This document shows positions 35,695 to 46,760 of a stretch of 64,000 bases of DNA, piece after piece. This DNA comes from Candidatus Celerinatantimonas neptuna (lineage in GTDB: Bacteria > Pseudomonadota > Gammaproteobacteria > Enterobacterales > Celerinatantimonadaceae): positions 3,039,501 through 3,103,500 of the forward strand of contig OU461276.1 of NCBI GenBank assembly GCA_911810475.1, written 5' to 3'. Below the pieces are notes generated by a model that ran no database searches, was not told the DNA's origin, and saw only the letters and a list, made by a program, of their open reading frames with translations. The translations under genes were made by a program, and so were the position numbers. Position 1 is the stretch's first letter. Every line of letters starts with the position of its first letter.

Positions 35695-36215
35695 CGGACT
35701 TTCCACTTTTTTGTTTGCTCCTGACCTTATACACTGACAATTAGATCAATTATAAATGTTCGGTATCTTTTAGAATGTGCTTTATGTATACGTTGATATT
35801 GGAGTGAGGCGTTTATGGCTAGCTTAAAGAAAGGTATGACTTTAAAGATGGCTTTTTGCCTGCTCAGGCTCAAGCGTATATCAACCATTTGACACCAATA
35901 CATCCACGAAAATCAGATATTTTTCGTAAACGATACCGTTGAGTTACTTATAGTGCTTTAAAAAAAAAGAAATGTGAAGTGCTTTATTCTAATAATTTTG
36001 GGTTTATTGAAATATAAAATAGAATTGAAAATCAAGAGTTCGAATATAATTGCAATATGTGTCACGTATTGGGTGAAATATTGCTTTTGAATTTAATTTG
36101 GTCAATAACTGTTGCACATATGTTGATTAGAATATGAAATTCCTGATTCAGGAGAGCTTCCTTAAAATTTGTTGTTACATGCTGCGAGGAATCACTCTAT
36201 TTTCTGAGCACTGTC
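35695..36215. other. Divergent intergenic region leuC / tig
   Basis: More than 500 bases. A minus-strand TATAAT lies at 35749-35754 and may serve leuC. The rest is AT-rich apart from a short protein-like stretch at 35823-35942. No RNA gene seen. Confidence 0.4.
35823..35942 (+). pseudogene. Possible C-terminal remnant of a lost gene
   Basis: Thirty-nine sense codons lie between an in-frame TAG (35820-35822) and TGA (35940-35942). They read DFKDGFLPAQAQAYINHL and end RKSDIFRKRYR, which looks more like real protein than the surrounding AT-rich DNA. No start codon. The family is not recognised; chance is possible. Confidence 0.25.
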
Positions 36216-36244
36216 TCGACTCATCGGCAAAGCATCGCTATAAT
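36216..36244 (+). promoter_or_regulatory. Sigma-70 promoter of tig
   Basis: TCGACT (36216-36221), a 17-base spacer and a perfect TATAAT (36239-36244). It gives a leader of about 160 bases before the trigger factor start. A small perfect hairpin, GTCAGT/ACTGAC with a 4-base loop, lies in the leader at 36380-36395 just before the ribosome site. Confidence 0.65.
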
Positions 36245-36412
36245 GCGGCGTCTTTATTGTGGGTGTAAACTCTGATTGATAAGTTTTAGAACAGTCGGAA
36301 AGAGGACTTAATCTTTAAGATAAGGTTTAATAGGCCTTGATTTATTGGTACTGTTCAGAAAGTTTACTCTAGAGCAAAAGTCAGTTAGGACTGACCGGAA
36401 TGAGGTAAAAAA

Positions 36413-37708
36413 ATGCAGGTTTCATTGGAAACGACTGAAGGTCTTGAACGGCGCCTTTCTATTGCCGTTGAAGCGGAAGCTATCGAAAAAGAAGTTAAAG
36501 AGGCAATCCGTGATATTGCCAAACGTGAACGGATGCCAGGGTTTCGCCCGGGAAAAGTCCCAGCTTCAGTAATTCAAAAACGCTATGGCAACGCCATTGT
36601 GGCCGATGTGAAAGAAAAAGCAATGCAACGTCATTTCTATGAAGCTGTACTTCAGGAAAAATTGTCGCCTGCTGGTGCTCCTGCATTGGAAGTCGGGGAA
36701 GAAAAGGATGGCCAATTTTGTTTCACAGCAACTTTTGAAGTATTTCCAGAAGTTAAATTGAATGATTTTTCTGAATTAGCCATTGAAAAAGTTTTAGCTG
36801 AAGTTGCTGATAGTGATATTGACAATATGATCGAAACACTGCGTAAGCAACGGGTCAACTGGAAAGAGAGTGATAAAGCTCTTGATGATGGCGATCAGGC
36901 AACACTTGATTTCTTAGGTAAAATCGATGGTGAAGCGTTTGAAGGCGGTAATGCTGAAGGCTTTTCTATTGAAATTGGCTCGGGCCGTATGATCCCTGGC
37001 TTTGAAGATGGTCTGAAAAATCATAAAGCAGGGGAAGAGTTCACCATTGAAGTCACTTTCCCTGAAGATTATCATGCAGAAGAGCTCAAAGGTAAGAAAG
37101 CTGAATTTGAAATCAAACTGTCTAAAGTTGAAGAAGCTGAGCTTCCTGAAGTGGATAGCGACTTTATTAAACAGTTTGGTATTGAAACTGGAGAACTGGC
37201 AGGACTTAAAGCCGAGCTTCAGAAAAATATGGAACGTGAACTGAAACAGAAATTAAAAGCTGATACTAAAGATCAGGTTTTAACTAAACTGTTAGAAGCA
37301 AATGAGATTGACGTTCCTAAAGCTTTGATCGATAGTGAAATCGATGTATTGCGTAAACAGGCAATGCAGCGTTTTGGTAACAACGGTAACCAGAACAATT
37401 TACCACAGCTTCCTGATGAACTGTTTAGTGAACAGGCTGAGCGTCGTGTTAAAGTGGGTTTGCTGTTGGGTGAAGTGATTAAAGTTAATGAACTGACAGC
37501 CGATGATGATAAGTTGAAAGCACATTTGGAAGATATTGCATCAGCTTATGAAGAACCGGAAGAAGTCATTAAGTATTATAATGGTAACAAGGAACTGAAA
37601 GAGAACCTTGAGAATGTTGTTCTAGAAGAACAAGCCATTGATTTGATTCTTGGTCAAGCTAAAGTTTCTGAATCAGCTCAGAGCTTTGATGAAATCATGA
37701 ACAAATAA
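36413..37708 (+). CDS. tig: Trigger factor
   Basis: Ribosome-bound chaperone and peptidyl-prolyl isomerase. The 431 residues comprise the N-terminal ribosome-binding domain with the signature GFRPGKVP at about residue 43, the FKBP-type domain (about 160-245; [21 protein letters not shown] and MIPGFEDGL), and the C-terminal helical arms. GAGGT seven bases before ATG. It heads the conserved tig-clpP-clpX-lon-hupB-ppiD run and is separated from clpP by a terminator, so clpP also needs its own promoter or read-through. Confidence 0.97.
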   Translation: MQVSLETTEGLERRLSIAVEAEAIEKEVKEAIRDIAKRERMPGFRPGKVPASVIQKRYGNAIVADVKEKAMQRHFYEAVLQEKLSPAGAPALEVGEEKDGQFCFTATFEVFPEVKLNDFSELAIEKVLAEVADSDIDNMIETLRKQRVNWKESDKALDDGDQATLDFLGKIDGEAFEGGNAEGFSIEIGSGRMIPGFEDGLKNHKAGEEFTIEVTFPEDYHAEELKGKKAEFEIKLSKVEEAELPEVDSDFIKQFGIETGELAGLKAELQKNMERELKQKLKADTKDQVLTKLLEANEIDVPKALIDSEIDVLRKQAMQRFGNNGNQNNLPQLPDELFSEQAERRVKVGLLLGEVIKVNELTADDDKLKAHLEDIASAYEEPEEVIKYYNGNKELKENLENVVLEEQAIDLILGQAKVSESAQSFDEIMNK

Positions 37709-37758
37709 GTCAATATCAACTTGTTGAATTTGACTTTAGCCTAACAGGCTTGCTTATA

Positions 37759-37800
37759 ATGGCTCGGGTATGGTTCATAATTCCCGAGCCATTTTATTTA
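37759..37800 (+). terminator. Terminator between tig and clpP
   Basis: AATGGCTCGGG (37759-37769) pairs with CCCGAGCCATT (37784-37794), followed by TTATTT. It ends only 16 bases before the clpP start, so clpP transcripts from upstream would carry it. Confidence 0.8.
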
Positions 37801-37815
37801 AGGAAGAGAGCATTG

Positions 37816-38436
37816 ATGTCAAATAGTTATCCTGAAATGAGTAACCCATTAGCCGCTTTAGTGCCAATGGTTGTAGAGCAAACATCCAAGGGTGAGCGTT
37901 CTTATGACATTTATTCACGACTGTTGAAAGAACGGGTTATTTTTCTGACCGGTCAGGTCGAAGATAATATGGCCAACTTAATTGTTGCGCAGCTGTTATT
38001 CCTTGAATCGGAAAGTCCGGAGAAAGACATTTTTCTATATATCAATTCTCCGGGTGGTTCAATCAGTGCCGGTATGGCCATCTATGATACGATGCAGTTC
38101 ATCCGCCCTGCTGTAAGTACAGTATGTATGGGGATGGCTGCCAGCATGGGGGCTTTCCTGTTAGCTGGTGGCGAAGAAGGGAAACGTTATTGTTTACCTA
38201 ATGCAAAAGTGATGATTCATCAGCCATTAGGCGGTTATCAAGGTCAGGCTTCAGATATTGAAATTCATGCGCATGAGGTAATTCGGGTTAAAAAACGCAT
38301 GAATGAGTTACTGTCTTTGCATACCAGACAATCTCTGGAACAGATCGCACAAGACACGGATCGCGATAATTATATGTCAGCCGAAGAGGCAAAAGCATAT
38401 GGTTTAGTCGATGGTATTTTAACTAATCGTGAATAA
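37816..38436 (+). CDS. clpP: ATP-dependent Clp protease proteolytic subunit ClpP
   Basis: Serine protease that forms the tetradecameric barrel docked by ClpX or ClpA. Catalytic Ser is in [11 protein letters not shown], His in VMIHQPLGG, Asp in DTDRDNYMS. 206 residues from ATG 37816 with AAGGAAGAG upstream; the frame is open earlier, but that part overlaps the terminator. clpX follows 75 bases later. Confidence 0.97.
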   Translation: MSNSYPEMSNPLAALVPMVVEQTSKGERSYDIYSRLLKERVIFLTGQVEDNMANLIVAQLLFLESESPEKDIFLYINSPGGSISAGMAIYDTMQFIRPAVSTVCMGMAASMGAFLLAGGEEGKRYCLPNAKVMIHQPLGGYQGQASDIEIHAHEVIRVKKRMNELLSLHTRQSLEQIAQDTDRDNYMSAEEAKAYGLVDGILTNRE

Positions 38437-38511
38437 TTTTGTTGCACGTGAAAATAGCAGTCGAACAAATAGCAAAGCAGTTTGTTATGTTTGCAGTTGT
38501 GAGGTTAACCA

Positions 38512-39795
38512 ATGACAGATAAACGCAAAGGTGATGGCGACAGTGGCAAGCTGTTGTACTGCTCGTTTTGTGGAAAGAGTCAGCATGAAGTTAAAAAATT
38601 GATTGCAGGTCCATCGGTATATATCTGTGATGAATGTGTTGAACTTTGTAATGATATCATCCGGGAAGAGATTAAGGATATCTCTCCAAAACGTGATGTC
38701 AATACACTCCCTGTTCCTAAAGAAATCCGCGGTCATTTAGACGAGTATGTCATCGGGCAAGACCAAGCGAAAAAAGTCCTGTCGGTTGCAGTATATAACC
38801 ACTATAAGCGGTTACATAATGCAGGACGAGGTAGCCAGGTCGAATTAGGCAAAAGTAATATTTTGTTGATTGGCCCAACCGGTAGCGGGAAAACGTTATT
38901 GGCCGAAACCATGGCCAGATTATTAGATGTTCCATTTACAATGGCTGATGCAACCACATTAACTGAAGCGGGTTATGTGGGGGAAGATGTTGAAAATATT
39001 ATTCAGAAGCTATTGCAAAAATGTGACTATGATGTCGAAAAAGCTGAGCGTGGCATTGTCTATATCGATGAAATAGACAAAATATCGCGGAAGTCTGATA
39101 ATCCATCAATTACACGAGATGTATCTGGTGAAGGTGTTCAGCAGGCCCTGTTGAAGTTGATTGAAGGGACGATCGCATCTGTTCCTCCTCAAGGTGGCCG
39201 TAAACATCCTCAGCAGGAGTTTCTGCAAGTAGATACTTCGAAAATCCTATTCATCTGTGGCGGTGCTTTTGCCGGGCTAGACAAAATCATTGCACAGCGT
39301 AGTGATAAGCATTCAGGAATAGGTTTTGGTGCTGAAGTTCAGACTGAAGAGCAAAAAACATCGTTGTCTGAAACATTTGCTCAAGTTGAACCGGAAGATT
39401 TGGTTAAATATGGTTTAATCCCGGAATTTATTGGTCGGTTGCCTGTCGTTGCGACACTTACAGAACTTGATGAAGGTGCACTGATTCAAATCTTGAGTGA
39501 ACCGAAAAATGCTTTAACCAAACAGTATGGTGAATTGTTTAAACTCGAGGATGTCGAACTAGAGTTTCGTGAAGATGCCTTACAAGCTATTGCTAAGAAA
39601 GCATTATCCCGTAAAACGGGTGCCCGTGGTTTACGGTCGATTGTAGAAGCTGTTTTGTTAGATACTATGTATGAACTGCCATCTATGGATAATGTTTGTA
39701 AAGTTGTTATCGATGGAACAGTAATTAATGGAGAGAGTGATCCACTTCTTATCTATCAGAATAAAGATCAACCTAAAGCATCCTCTGCTGACTAA
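38512..39795 (+). CDS. clpX: Clp protease ATPase subunit ClpX
   Basis: AAA+ unfoldase that feeds ClpP. 427 residues: N-terminal zinc-binding domain with four cysteines ([19 protein letters not shown]), Walker A GPTGSGKT, Walker [11 protein letters not shown], and sensor-2 region [10 protein letters not shown]. Full length and fully conserved. Downstream of clpP, with a hairpin after it. Confidence 0.97.
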   Translation: MTDKRKGDGDSGKLLYCSFCGKSQHEVKKLIAGPSVYICDECVELCNDIIREEIKDISPKRDVNTLPVPKEIRGHLDEYVIGQDQAKKVLSVAVYNHYKRLHNAGRGSQVELGKSNILLIGPTGSGKTLLAETMARLLDVPFTMADATTLTEAGYVGEDVENIIQKLLQKCDYDVEKAERGIVYIDEIDKISRKSDNPSITRDVSGEGVQQALLKLIEGTIASVPPQGGRKHPQQEFLQVDTSKILFICGGAFAGLDKIIAQRSDKHSGIGFGAEVQTEEQKTSLSETFAQVEPEDLVKYGLIPEFIGRLPVVATLTELDEGALIQILSEPKNALTKQYGELFKLEDVELEFREDALQAIAKKALSRKTGARGLRSIVEAVLLDTMYELPSMDNVCKVVIDGTVINGESDPLLIYQNKDQPKASSAD

Positions 39796-39800
39796 TGATT

Positions 39801-39826
39801 ATGGTAGCTGGTGAGCTGGCTACCAT
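39801..39826 (+). terminator. Hairpin between clpX and lon
   Basis: ATGGTAGC (39801-39808) pairs with GCTACCAT (39819-39826). Only a weak T-rich tail follows, so it may be a partial terminator ahead of the separate lon promoter. Confidence 0.5.
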
Positions 39827-39886
39827 TCACAATTGGTTTATTTCTATCCAATCAGATTATTTTTATCAGTTTTTCCACTTTCGTTG

Positions 39887-39914
39887 ATTGAATATATGCC
39901 ATAGACCCCAATAT
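39887..39914 (+). promoter_or_regulatory. Sigma-32 (heat shock) type promoter of lon
   Basis: ATTGAA (39887-39892), a 13-base spacer and CCCCAATAT (39906-39914) resemble the RpoH consensus CTTGAA-N13-CCCCATNT. The position 50 bases before lon fits the known heat-shock control of lon in enterics. Confidence 0.65.
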
Positions 39915-39966
39915 ACTGATTATTGTTATAGCGGTTTTATATTTCAGCTAAGGTAGAGAGGACCTA

Positions 39967-42342
39967 ATGACCTTAGAGCATTCAGAAATTTTATCGATAC
40001 CCGTATTACCATTACGTGATGTTGTGGTATATCCCCATATGGTCATCCCTCTATTTGTGGGTCGCAAGAAATCAATACAATGTCTTGAGACAGCGATGGA
40101 GCAGGATAAGCAGGTACTGTTGATTGCCCAGAAAGATGCCTCGACTGATGAGCCGAGTGCCGGTGATCTATATGATGTCGGTACTGTAGCGAATATTCTT
40201 CAATTATTGAAATTGCCGGATGGAACGGTGAAGGTCTTAGTTGAGGGAAGTCAGAGAGCCAAACTTAATGAGTTTGTGGATAATGCTGAGTTCTTTGAAG
40301 CGCAGATCGAACCGATTGAGTCACAGCCGATTGATGAGCGTGAACAAGAAGTATTGGTTCGTTCGGCTATTTCCCAGTTCGAAGGTTATATTAAGCTCAA
40401 TAAAAAAATCCCACCAGAAGTCTTGACATCTGTTTCCGGAATTGACGATGCAGCTCGTTTGGCTGATACGATGGCTGCACATATGCCATTGAAGCTGGTT
40501 GATAAACAACAAGTGCTGGAAACAGCCAGTGTTACTGAGCGTCTCGAATATTTGATGGCCATGATGGAATCAGAGATCGATTTGCTTCAGGTTGAGAAGA
40601 AAATTCGTTCTCGCGTGAAGAAACAAATGGAAAAGAGTCAGCGGGAATATTATCTCAATGAGCAGATGAAGGCGATTCAGAAAGAACTGGGCGAAATGGA
40701 TGAAGGCCAGGATGAATTTGAAGTCTTAGCTCAGAAAATAATCGATGCAAAAATGCCTGAGGAAGCCAGAGAGAAAACTGAGGCTGAGCTTAATAAGTTA
40801 AAGATGATGTCATCTATGTCGGCTGAAGCAACTGTTGTTCGCGGATATATCGATTGGATGCTTAGTGTTCCTTGGACAAAACGTTCAAAAGTTAAGAAGG
40901 ATTTGGTGAAGGCCGAATTTATTTTGGATGCGGATCATTATGGTCTGGAAAAAGTCAAAGAGCGTATTCTTGAATATCTGGCTGTTCAAAACCGAACTAA
41001 CAAATTGAAAGGTCCGATTTTATGTCTTGTTGGTCCTCCTGGTGTTGGTAAAACGTCTTTGGGGCAGTCAATAGCCCGTTCAACAGGCCGCAAGTATATT
41101 CGTATGGCTTTGGGTGGTGTTCGTGATGAAGCAGAGATCAGAGGCCACAGAAGAACATATATTGGTTCAATGCCTGGTAAGTTGATTCAGAAGATGGCTA
41201 AAGTAGGCGTTAAGAATCCATTATTTCTACTTGATGAAATCGATAAAATGTCTGCGGATATGCGTGGTGATCCTGCTTCTGCGTTGCTAGAGGTGCTAGA
41301 TCCTGAGCAAAATAACAGTTTTAATGACCATTATCTGGAAGTGGACTACGATTTGTCTGACGTTATGTTTGTGGCAACATCAAACTCCATGAATATTCCG
41401 GGTCCTCTACTGGATCGTATGGAAGTGATTCGCCTATCAGGTTATACCGAAGACGAAAAATTAAATATTGCCAAACAGCATTTAATCGCGAAGCAGGTTA
41501 AGCGAAATGGTCTTAAAGCGAATGAAGTAACAATTGAAGATAGTGCCATTATTGGAATTATTCGTTATTACACTCGTGAAGCCGGTGTTCGAGGACTTGA
41601 GAGAGAGATCTCGAAAATCTGTCGTAAGGCTGTGAAAAAAATCTTACTCGATTCATCGGTTAAAACATTAACTGTTACTGGTGAAAACTTACATGATTAT
41701 CTGGGGATTCAGCGTTTCGATTATGGTAAAGCTGATAATAAAAACCGTATTGGGATGGTTACGGGGCTTGCCTGGACTGAAGTCGGTGGTGACTTGCTGA
41801 CGATTGAAACGGCTTCCGTTCCCGGAAAAGGTAAGATGACGCAGACAGGTTCTCTTGGCGATGTTATGCAAGAGTCAATTCAGGCGGCTATGACTGTTGT
41901 TCGATCCAGAGCTGATAAACTGGGTATTAATGCTGATTTTTATGAGAAGCGTGATATTCATGTTCATGTTCCTGAAGGTGCAACACCTAAAGATGGTCCA
42001 AGTGCCGGAACAGCCATGTCGACTGCATTAGTTTCATGTTTGACTGGTAATCCTGTTCGGGCTGATGTTGCAATGACCGGCGAAATTACCTTACGTGGTG
42101 AAGTTTTACCAATTGGCGGTTTAAAAGAGAAGCTGCTCGCAGCTCATCGAGGTGGGATTAAACGGGTTCTGATTCCTAAAGAAAACGAACGAGATCTGGA
42201 GGAGATCCCTGAAAATGTCAAAAGTGATTTAGATATACGCCCTGTTCGCTGGATTGAAGAAGTGCTTGAATTAGCATTAGAACGGAATCCTTTTGGTGTT
42301 GAGTTTGTGAATAATCAAGGACATAACATCGAAACTGTATAA
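39967..42342 (+). CDS. lon: ATP-dependent protease Lon
   Basis: Homo-hexameric AAA+ serine protease for damaged and regulatory proteins. 791 residues: N-terminal substrate domain ([20 protein letters not shown] at the start), Walker [10 protein letters not shown], Walker [12 protein letters not shown], and a protease domain with the catalytic Ser in [10 protein letters not shown] and Lys in [15 protein letters not shown]. Normal family length. Own heat-shock promoter upstream; hupB follows, as in E. coli. Confidence 0.97.
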   Translation: MTLEHSEILSIPVLPLRDVVVYPHMVIPLFVGRKKSIQCLETAMEQDKQVLLIAQKDASTDEPSAGDLYDVGTVANILQLLKLPDGTVKVLVEGSQRAKLNEFVDNAEFFEAQIEPIESQPIDEREQEVLVRSAISQFEGYIKLNKKIPPEVLTSVSGIDDAARLADTMAAHMPLKLVDKQQVLETASVTERLEYLMAMMESEIDLLQVEKKIRSRVKKQMEKSQREYYLNEQMKAIQKELGEMDEGQDEFEVLAQKIIDAKMPEEAREKTEAELNKLKMMSSMSAEATVVRGYIDWMLSVPWTKRSKVKKDLVKAEFILDADHYGLEKVKERILEYLAVQNRTNKLKGPILCLVGPPGVGKTSLGQSIARSTGRKYIRMALGGVRDEAEIRGHRRTYIGSMPGKLIQKMAKVGVKNPLFLLDEIDKMSADMRGDPASALLEVLDPEQNNSFNDHYLEVDYDLSDVMFVATSNSMNIPGPLLDRMEVIRLSGYTEDEKLNIAKQHLIAKQVKRNGLKANEVTIEDSAIIGIIRYYTREAGVRGLEREISKICRKAVKKILLDSSVKTLTVTGENLHDYLGIQRFDYGKADNKNRIGMVTGLAWTEVGGDLLTIETASVPGKGKMTQTGSLGDVMQESIQAAMTVVRSRADKLGINADFYEKRDIHVHVPEGATPKDGPSAGTAMSTALVSCLTGNPVRADVAMTGEITLRGEVLPIGGLKEKLLAAHRGGIKRVLIPKENERDLEEIPENVKSDLDIRPVRWIEEVLELALERNPFGVEFVNNQGHNIETV

Positions 42343-42388
42343 AGGTAGATTATTCTTTGTACATTCGATAAATTAGTGCTTGCAGGTC

Positions 42389-42394
42389 TATAAT
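42389..42394 (+). promoter_or_regulatory. -10 box of the hupB promoter
   Basis: A perfect TATAAT about 100 bases before the hupB start. No good -35 hexamer is seen at the proper distance, so an activator may help, or the box may be chance. Confidence 0.45.
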
Positions 42395-42493
42395 GGCGAG
42401 ATTAGCCTGATGGCTGGCATTATTTCCAGGTTTGGAAGATGGATAAGCGAACATGTCGCTAAATAATAGGGATTGAACATCAAGGGGATTTTT

Positions 42494-42766
42494 GTGAATA
42501 AAGCTGAGTTAATTGATCATATTGCTTCTGGTGCTGATATTTCTAAGGCTGCAGCCGGAAGAGCTTTGGATTCGATACTTGAATCAATTGGTGAAACATT
42601 GCAAGAAGGTAATAGTGTGACTCTTGTAGGGTTTGGTTCCTTTTTAGTTCGTGAGAGGGCCGAAAGAATGGGACGAAATCCCCAGACAGGTGAAGAGATC
42701 CGGATTCCGCAGGCGAAAGTTCCAGCGTTTAAAGCCGGTAAATTATTAAAAGGTGCAGTTAACTAA
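42494..42766 (+). CDS. hupB: DNA-binding protein HU-beta
   Basis: Nucleoid protein of the HU/IHF family, 90 residues, exact HU length. [20 protein letters not shown] at the start, [17 protein letters not shown] and the DNA-intercalating arm [23 protein letters not shown] start at 42494 has AAGGGGA four to five bases away and gives the standard N-terminus; the frame opens earlier at TTG without a ribosome site. Located between lon and ppiD as in E. coli. Confidence 0.96.
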   Translation: MNKAELIDHIASGADISKAAAGRALDSILESIGETLQEGNSVTLVGFGSFLVRERAERMGRNPQTGEEIRIPQAKVPAFKAGKLLKGAVN

Positions 42767-42794
42767 GTTATATTGATAGACTGCATATTTGCAG

Positions 42795-42817
42795 AGCGCA
42801 TCAATGATGCGCTTTTT
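42795..42817 (+). terminator. Rho-independent terminator of hupB
   Basis: AGCGCATC (42795-42802) pairs with GATGCGCT (42806-42813) around a 3-base loop, followed directly by TTTTT. Confidence 0.88.
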
Positions 42818-42851
42818 CATTATTATAAGTTTTTTAAGAGTGAACTAGAGC

Positions 42852-44741
42852 ATGTTGGAGAAGATTCAGGAGGGAGGTCAAAGTTTAGTCATTAAGATTA
42901 TTCTTGGGCTCATCATTATTTCATTTGCCCTGGCAGGAATTGGTAGCTATCTTGTCTCTCCCGGCTCCGGGTATGCTGCCAAAGTCAATGGTGAAACAAT
43001 ATCTAAGTCAGAATTTGAGCAGGCTTATCAAAATGAACGGAGCCAAATGGAGAACCGTTATGGAAAAGCTTTCTCTCAACTGGCTAGTAATCCTGAATAT
43101 ATGGCTCAGGTGAAACGAAGTGTATTAGTTCGTTTGGTGAATCAAAAACTGATTGAACAGCAGTCTAAAGCTATGGGGTTGGCTGTAAGTGATGATCAGG
43201 TTAAACAAGCCATTTTGAAAATGGGTGCATTTCAAAAAGATGGCTCTTTTAATAATACACTTTTTAAACAGCGTTTAGCCAATGCAGGATTAACGCCATT
43301 ACGCTTTAGTCAATTAATCCGTAAGGATTTAATCAATCAACAATTACAAAGTTCATTATTCGGTAGCGAGTTCAGTTTGCCGAATGAAGCTCAGCGTATA
43401 GCACGTTTACAAACTCAAACCCGTAGCTTTAGGTATGTTGAGTTATCAACAGCAGCATTTAAACCAGAAATTCGGGTTACTCAAAAGCAGCTGAAAGATT
43501 ATTATGATACCCATCAAAATGAGTTTCGCTCTCCAGAAATGGTCAATATTCACTATATTTTGGTTGATGCTAAGCAATTGGCTCAGCAAATTAAAGTATC
43601 TGATGCTAAGGCTAGAACTTATCTGGATAATCATGCAAGTCAATATCAGCAGCCAGAACAACGTAAAGTTGCCCACATTCTAATTAAGTTTGGCAAGGAT
43701 CCGAAAAAGGCCCTACAACGAGCTGATTTAATCGAAAAGCAGCTTAAAAAAGGTGCTAATTTTACGAAACTCGCCAAAGCAGACTCACAAGATGAGTTTA
43801 CTGCTAAAAAAGGTGGGGTGTTAAATTGGTTTCAAAAAGGCGTGATGCCTCCAGCTTTTGATAAGGCGGCATTTGGCTTGAAAAAAGTTGGCGATATCAG
43901 TTCAGTTGTTAAAACTAAATACGGTTACCATATTATTGAACTGCTCGGTGTCAGACCTGCTCAAATGCCTCCATTCAAGAGCCTAAAAGCGAAGTTGGTT
44001 CAACAGGTCCAGCAGTCAGAGGCGATGACGAAGTTTTATGATTTGTCACAAAAATTAAGTAACTTGTCATTTGAAATGCCAAATAGTCTGAAAGATGTTG
44101 CGAAACAGATGGGGGTAAAAGTTCTATCAGCTACCAATGTCAGCCGTGAAGGGTTGCCATCTGATATCCAGAGCCAACAGGTCATTAAACATATTTTCTC
44201 GTCAACAGCGATTACGCAGCAGCAAAATAGTAATGTTATAAATTTAAGTCCTGAAAAAGCGTTGGTTGTTCGTGTTGTTGGACATCATCCGTCGAAAGTG
44301 AAACCACTTAAGGTTGTTGAGACGCAGGCTCATGATGCACTTGTCATACAAAAAGCTTTAAAAGCAAGCAATGCGTATGCTAAAAAACTGGTTGCATCGG
44401 TCAACAACATGAAACAGTTCAATCAGTTGATTGCCGATAAAGGGTTGAAGATACAAAAAATTAATGATGCAACGCGTTTTGACCGCAGCTTTGACCCACA
44501 CGTGCTTCAGCAGGTATTTTCTATGGCCCATCCTAAAGTGGATAAGCCACTGTTTAAACAGTTCAGCTCGTTATCTGGAGCTCCTTATGTTGTTGAATTA
44601 ACCCATGTCAATCAGCCTAAACCAAAGGAAAAATTGATTGAAGAGATTAATCATCAATTGGTAGGACAAAATGCCAACGAAGATTATCGTTTGTTGCTAA
44701 ACTATTTGAAGAGTAAGGCAGATATTTCTTATCACGGTTAA
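42852..44741 (+). CDS. ppiD: Periplasmic folding chaperone PpiD (SurA/parvulin type)
   Basis: Membrane-anchored chaperone next to the Sec translocon. 629 residues: an N-terminal helix (about 16-36), a SurA-like N domain (AAKVNGETISKSEFEQAYQ), a parvulin domain (about 265-370; KVAHILIKFG, GGVLNWFQKGVMPPAFDKAAF, KYGYHIIEL) and a C-terminal chaperone region. Size and order match E. coli PpiD. Last gene of the quality-control run. Confidence 0.94.
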   Translation: MLEKIQEGGQSLVIKIILGLIIISFALAGIGSYLVSPGSGYAAKVNGETISKSEFEQAYQNERSQMENRYGKAFSQLASNPEYMAQVKRSVLVRLVNQKLIEQQSKAMGLAVSDDQVKQAILKMGAFQKDGSFNNTLFKQRLANAGLTPLRFSQLIRKDLINQQLQSSLFGSEFSLPNEAQRIARLQTQTRSFRYVELSTAAFKPEIRVTQKQLKDYYDTHQNEFRSPEMVNIHYILVDAKQLAQQIKVSDAKARTYLDNHASQYQQPEQRKVAHILIKFGKDPKKALQRADLIEKQLKKGANFTKLAKADSQDEFTAKKGGVLNWFQKGVMPPAFDKAAFGLKKVGDISSVVKTKYGYHIIELLGVRPAQMPPFKSLKAKLVQQVQQSEAMTKFYDLSQKLSNLSFEMPNSLKDVAKQMGVKVLSATNVSREGLPSDIQSQQVIKHIFSSTAITQQQNSNVINLSPEKALVVRVVGHHPSKVKPLKVVETQAHDALVIQKALKASNAYAKKLVASVNNMKQFNQLIADKGLKIQKINDATRFDRSFDPHVLQQVFSMAHPKVDKPLFKQFSSLSGAPYVVELTHVNQPKPKEKLIEEINHQLVGQNANEDYRLLLNYLKSKADISYHG

Positions 44742-44762
44742 AGTTGAAAATATAGTATAGAT

Positions 44763-45143
44763 ATGACTACACATCCCCCACTGATAAAACGACCGGTTAT
44801 TATTCTGACGATAGCAGTTATTATCATCGTGATTGGAGTGGGGGGCTATGCTTATTATTCGCATTTTAGGCATATCTCTAATCCTATTTTAGGACGTTGG
44901 GAATCGCAGGTTCCTCATTTTGGGAAAACGGAGATTCTGGAGTTTACATCACAGGGAATGATCAAAAATGGGGGCGTTGTTGCTACTCGATATAAAGTTA
45001 GTAGCAATAAAGTTGTTGTTGAAACAAATTCCCGCAAATATATCTATACTATCTCGAATGATGGGCAAAGACTGTTCATTTATATGCCACGAGTTGGCAA
45101 GTTAACTTATATTCGAGTTGCGGTATCATCGTCGAATAGATAG
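44763..45143 (+). CDS. Small single-helix membrane protein, DUF2850-like
   Basis: 126 residues: a membrane helix (about 11-30), then a periplasmic domain beginning ILGRWESQVPHFGKTEILEF with several predicted beta strands (VVATRYKVSSNKVVVET, YIYTISNDGQRLFIY). The layout resembles the DUF2850 proteins of vibrios, but I cannot confirm the family. Starts 21 bases after ppiD, so it may share its transcript, and ends before a bidirectional terminator. Confidence 0.6.
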   Translation: MTTHPPLIKRPVIILTIAVIIIVIGVGGYAYYSHFRHISNPILGRWESQVPHFGKTEILEFTSQGMIKNGGVVATRYKVSSNKVVVETNSRKYIYTISNDGQRLFIYMPRVGKLTYIRVAVSSSNR

Positions 45144-45153
45144 TTATTGCATT

Positions 45154-45181
45154 AAAAAAGCCACCAGCGGTGGCTTTTTTT
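45154..45181. terminator. Bidirectional terminator
   Basis: AAAAAAGCCACC (45154-45165) pairs with GGTGGCTTTTTTT (45169-45181) around AGC. Poly-A on one side and poly-T on the other allow it to end both the ppiD transcript and the minus-strand fabV transcript. Confidence 0.9.
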
Positions 45182-45194
45182 GTATCTAATCAAA

Positions 45195-46394
45195 TCATAG
45201 CTGAATCGGGTTGAACTCAACAAGAGAGCTTACATCAGCATTATAATCAACGCCTGATAAGCCAAACCCAAATAACCGCATAAACTCATCTTTGTAGAGT
45301 TGATAAGCTGTTTTTTCTTGTAGGTTTTCAGTTGTAATTTGTGGCCACATATCGCGGCATGCCTGTTGAACATCTTCTTTGAGTTCCCAGTCATCTAGTC
45401 GAATACGATTACCTTTATCAACAGGAATATCTTGATTGTTTCCATAGAGCCTTTGATCAAACAAACGATGGATCTGCTCTATGCAGCCCTCATGTAAACC
45501 TTTTTCCTGCATAATTTTAAAGACCATGGATAAATAGAGTGGCATGACAGGAATCGCTGCACTGGCTTGAGTTACAACACTTTTTAAGACGGTTACATTA
45601 GCCTGACCATCTAATTCTGATAAGCTACTGTTGATCGCTGTTGCTGCCCGGTCTAAGTCTTTTTTTGCCTGACCGATGGTACCATGCCAGTAGATGGGCC
45701 AGGTTAAATCAGCACCGATATAACTATAAGCGACTGTTTGTGATCCTTTCGCTAATACGCCCGCTTTTTTTAAAGCGTCGATCCACAGTTCCCAATCTTG
45801 TCCACCCATCACTTTGACTGTATTGTCGATTTCTTCTTGATTGGCTGGTTCTATACTGGCCTCAAAGATTTCATCTTTGTTTGTATCAACGGCAGTAGCC
45901 GTATATGTTTCGCCAATCGGCTTAAGTGTGGAACGAATTACTTCGCCTGTATCTGGCATTTTTCGTACAGGAGAGGCCAGAGAGTAAACGACTAAATCGA
46001 CCTGTTCTAAATCTGAACGAATTTGATCAATTGTTACCTGTCGAATTTCGTCAGAGAATGCATCCCCGTTAATGCTTTTGGCATAAAGTCCTTGTTGGTG
46101 GGATGCTTTTTCAAAAGCTGCACTATTATACCAGCCTGCAGATCCGGTTTTTTTCTCAGTTGGCGCTTTTTCCAGAAATACACCAAGGGTTGATGCACCA
46201 CAGCCAAAAGCAGCTGTAATTCGAGAGGCTAATCCATAACCTGTAGAAGCACCGATAACTAATACCCGTTTCGGGCTATTGGTAATGTTTCCATTGTTTT
46301 GGACATAGCGGATTTGTTCATTAACATGAGCTTCACAACCGGTTGGATGTGTTGTTGTGCAAATAAATCCACGAATTTTTGGTTTAATGATCAT
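45195..46394 (-). CDS. fabV: Trans-2-enoyl-ACP reductase FabV
   Basis: NADH-dependent last step of each fatty acid elongation cycle; FabV enzymes are triclosan-tolerant alternatives to FabI. The 399 residues start [20 protein letters not shown]. The cofactor site is [16 protein letters not shown] and the catalytic Tyr-x8-Lys lies in [29 protein letters not shown] near the end is typical. AGGAA precedes the ATG. Single gene; a fabI was not seen in the window. Confidence 0.95.
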   Translation of the reverse strand: MIIKPKIRGFICTTTHPTGCEAHVNEQIRYVQNNGNITNSPKRVLVIGASTGYGLASRITAAFGCGASTLGVFLEKAPTEKKTGSAGWYNSAAFEKASHQQGLYAKSINGDAFSDEIRQVTIDQIRSDLEQVDLVVYSLASPVRKMPDTGEVIRSTLKPIGETYTATAVDTNKDEIFEASIEPANQEEIDNTVKVMGGQDWELWIDALKKAGVLAKGSQTVAYSYIGADLTWPIYWHGTIGQAKKDLDRAATAINSSLSELDGQANVTVLKSVVTQASAAIPVMPLYLSMVFKIMQEKGLHEGCIEQIHRLFDQRLYGNNQDIPVDKGNRIRLDDWELKEDVQQACRDMWPQITTENLQEKTAYQLYKDEFMRLFGFGLSGVDYNADVSSLVEFNPIQL

Positions 46395-46645
46395 TTGTGA
46401 TTCCTTTGGCTTATTCAGTTTTCACCGGATAAGGCGAGTAAGATAACAGTTAATGATAACATGCTCTTGGGGTTGTTGTTCTTTGTTCATGATTTTTGCG
46501 GCTGATTGCTTGCTATTTAATCTCAACTCGGGATAAGAAGTCACAATGAATCACGATTGATTCATAATAGGTCAGTGTTGTTTTCTGATGTGGGATTGAC
46601 GGTCGAGTTTAAGGCAAATCTGAGCCGCCATAGCCATTCTATGGC

Positions 46646-46703
46646 AAGCGGATTTAACGCCGAAATCGACTTTAATCCTATAAGAGAAGGCTTTCTTATC
46701 CCG
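46646..46703. repeat. Dispersed intergenic repeat A, copy 2
   Basis: About 58 bases matching 9482-9540 at roughly 80%, with the longest shared run AGGCTTTCTTATCCCG. It begins on the right arm of a hairpin that contains CAAGCGG, as in copy 1. Confidence 0.6.
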
Positions 46704-46760
46704 AGTTGGGGTTATTAGGCAAGATGTGTTCATTGTTATTGGTCTATAACATCATGTCTG

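Noticed and set aside
35815-35892. Short frame starting ATG 35815 with several Leu codons, considered as a leucine leader peptide
   Set aside because: It runs on the plus strand toward tig, away from leuC, and no attenuator follows it.
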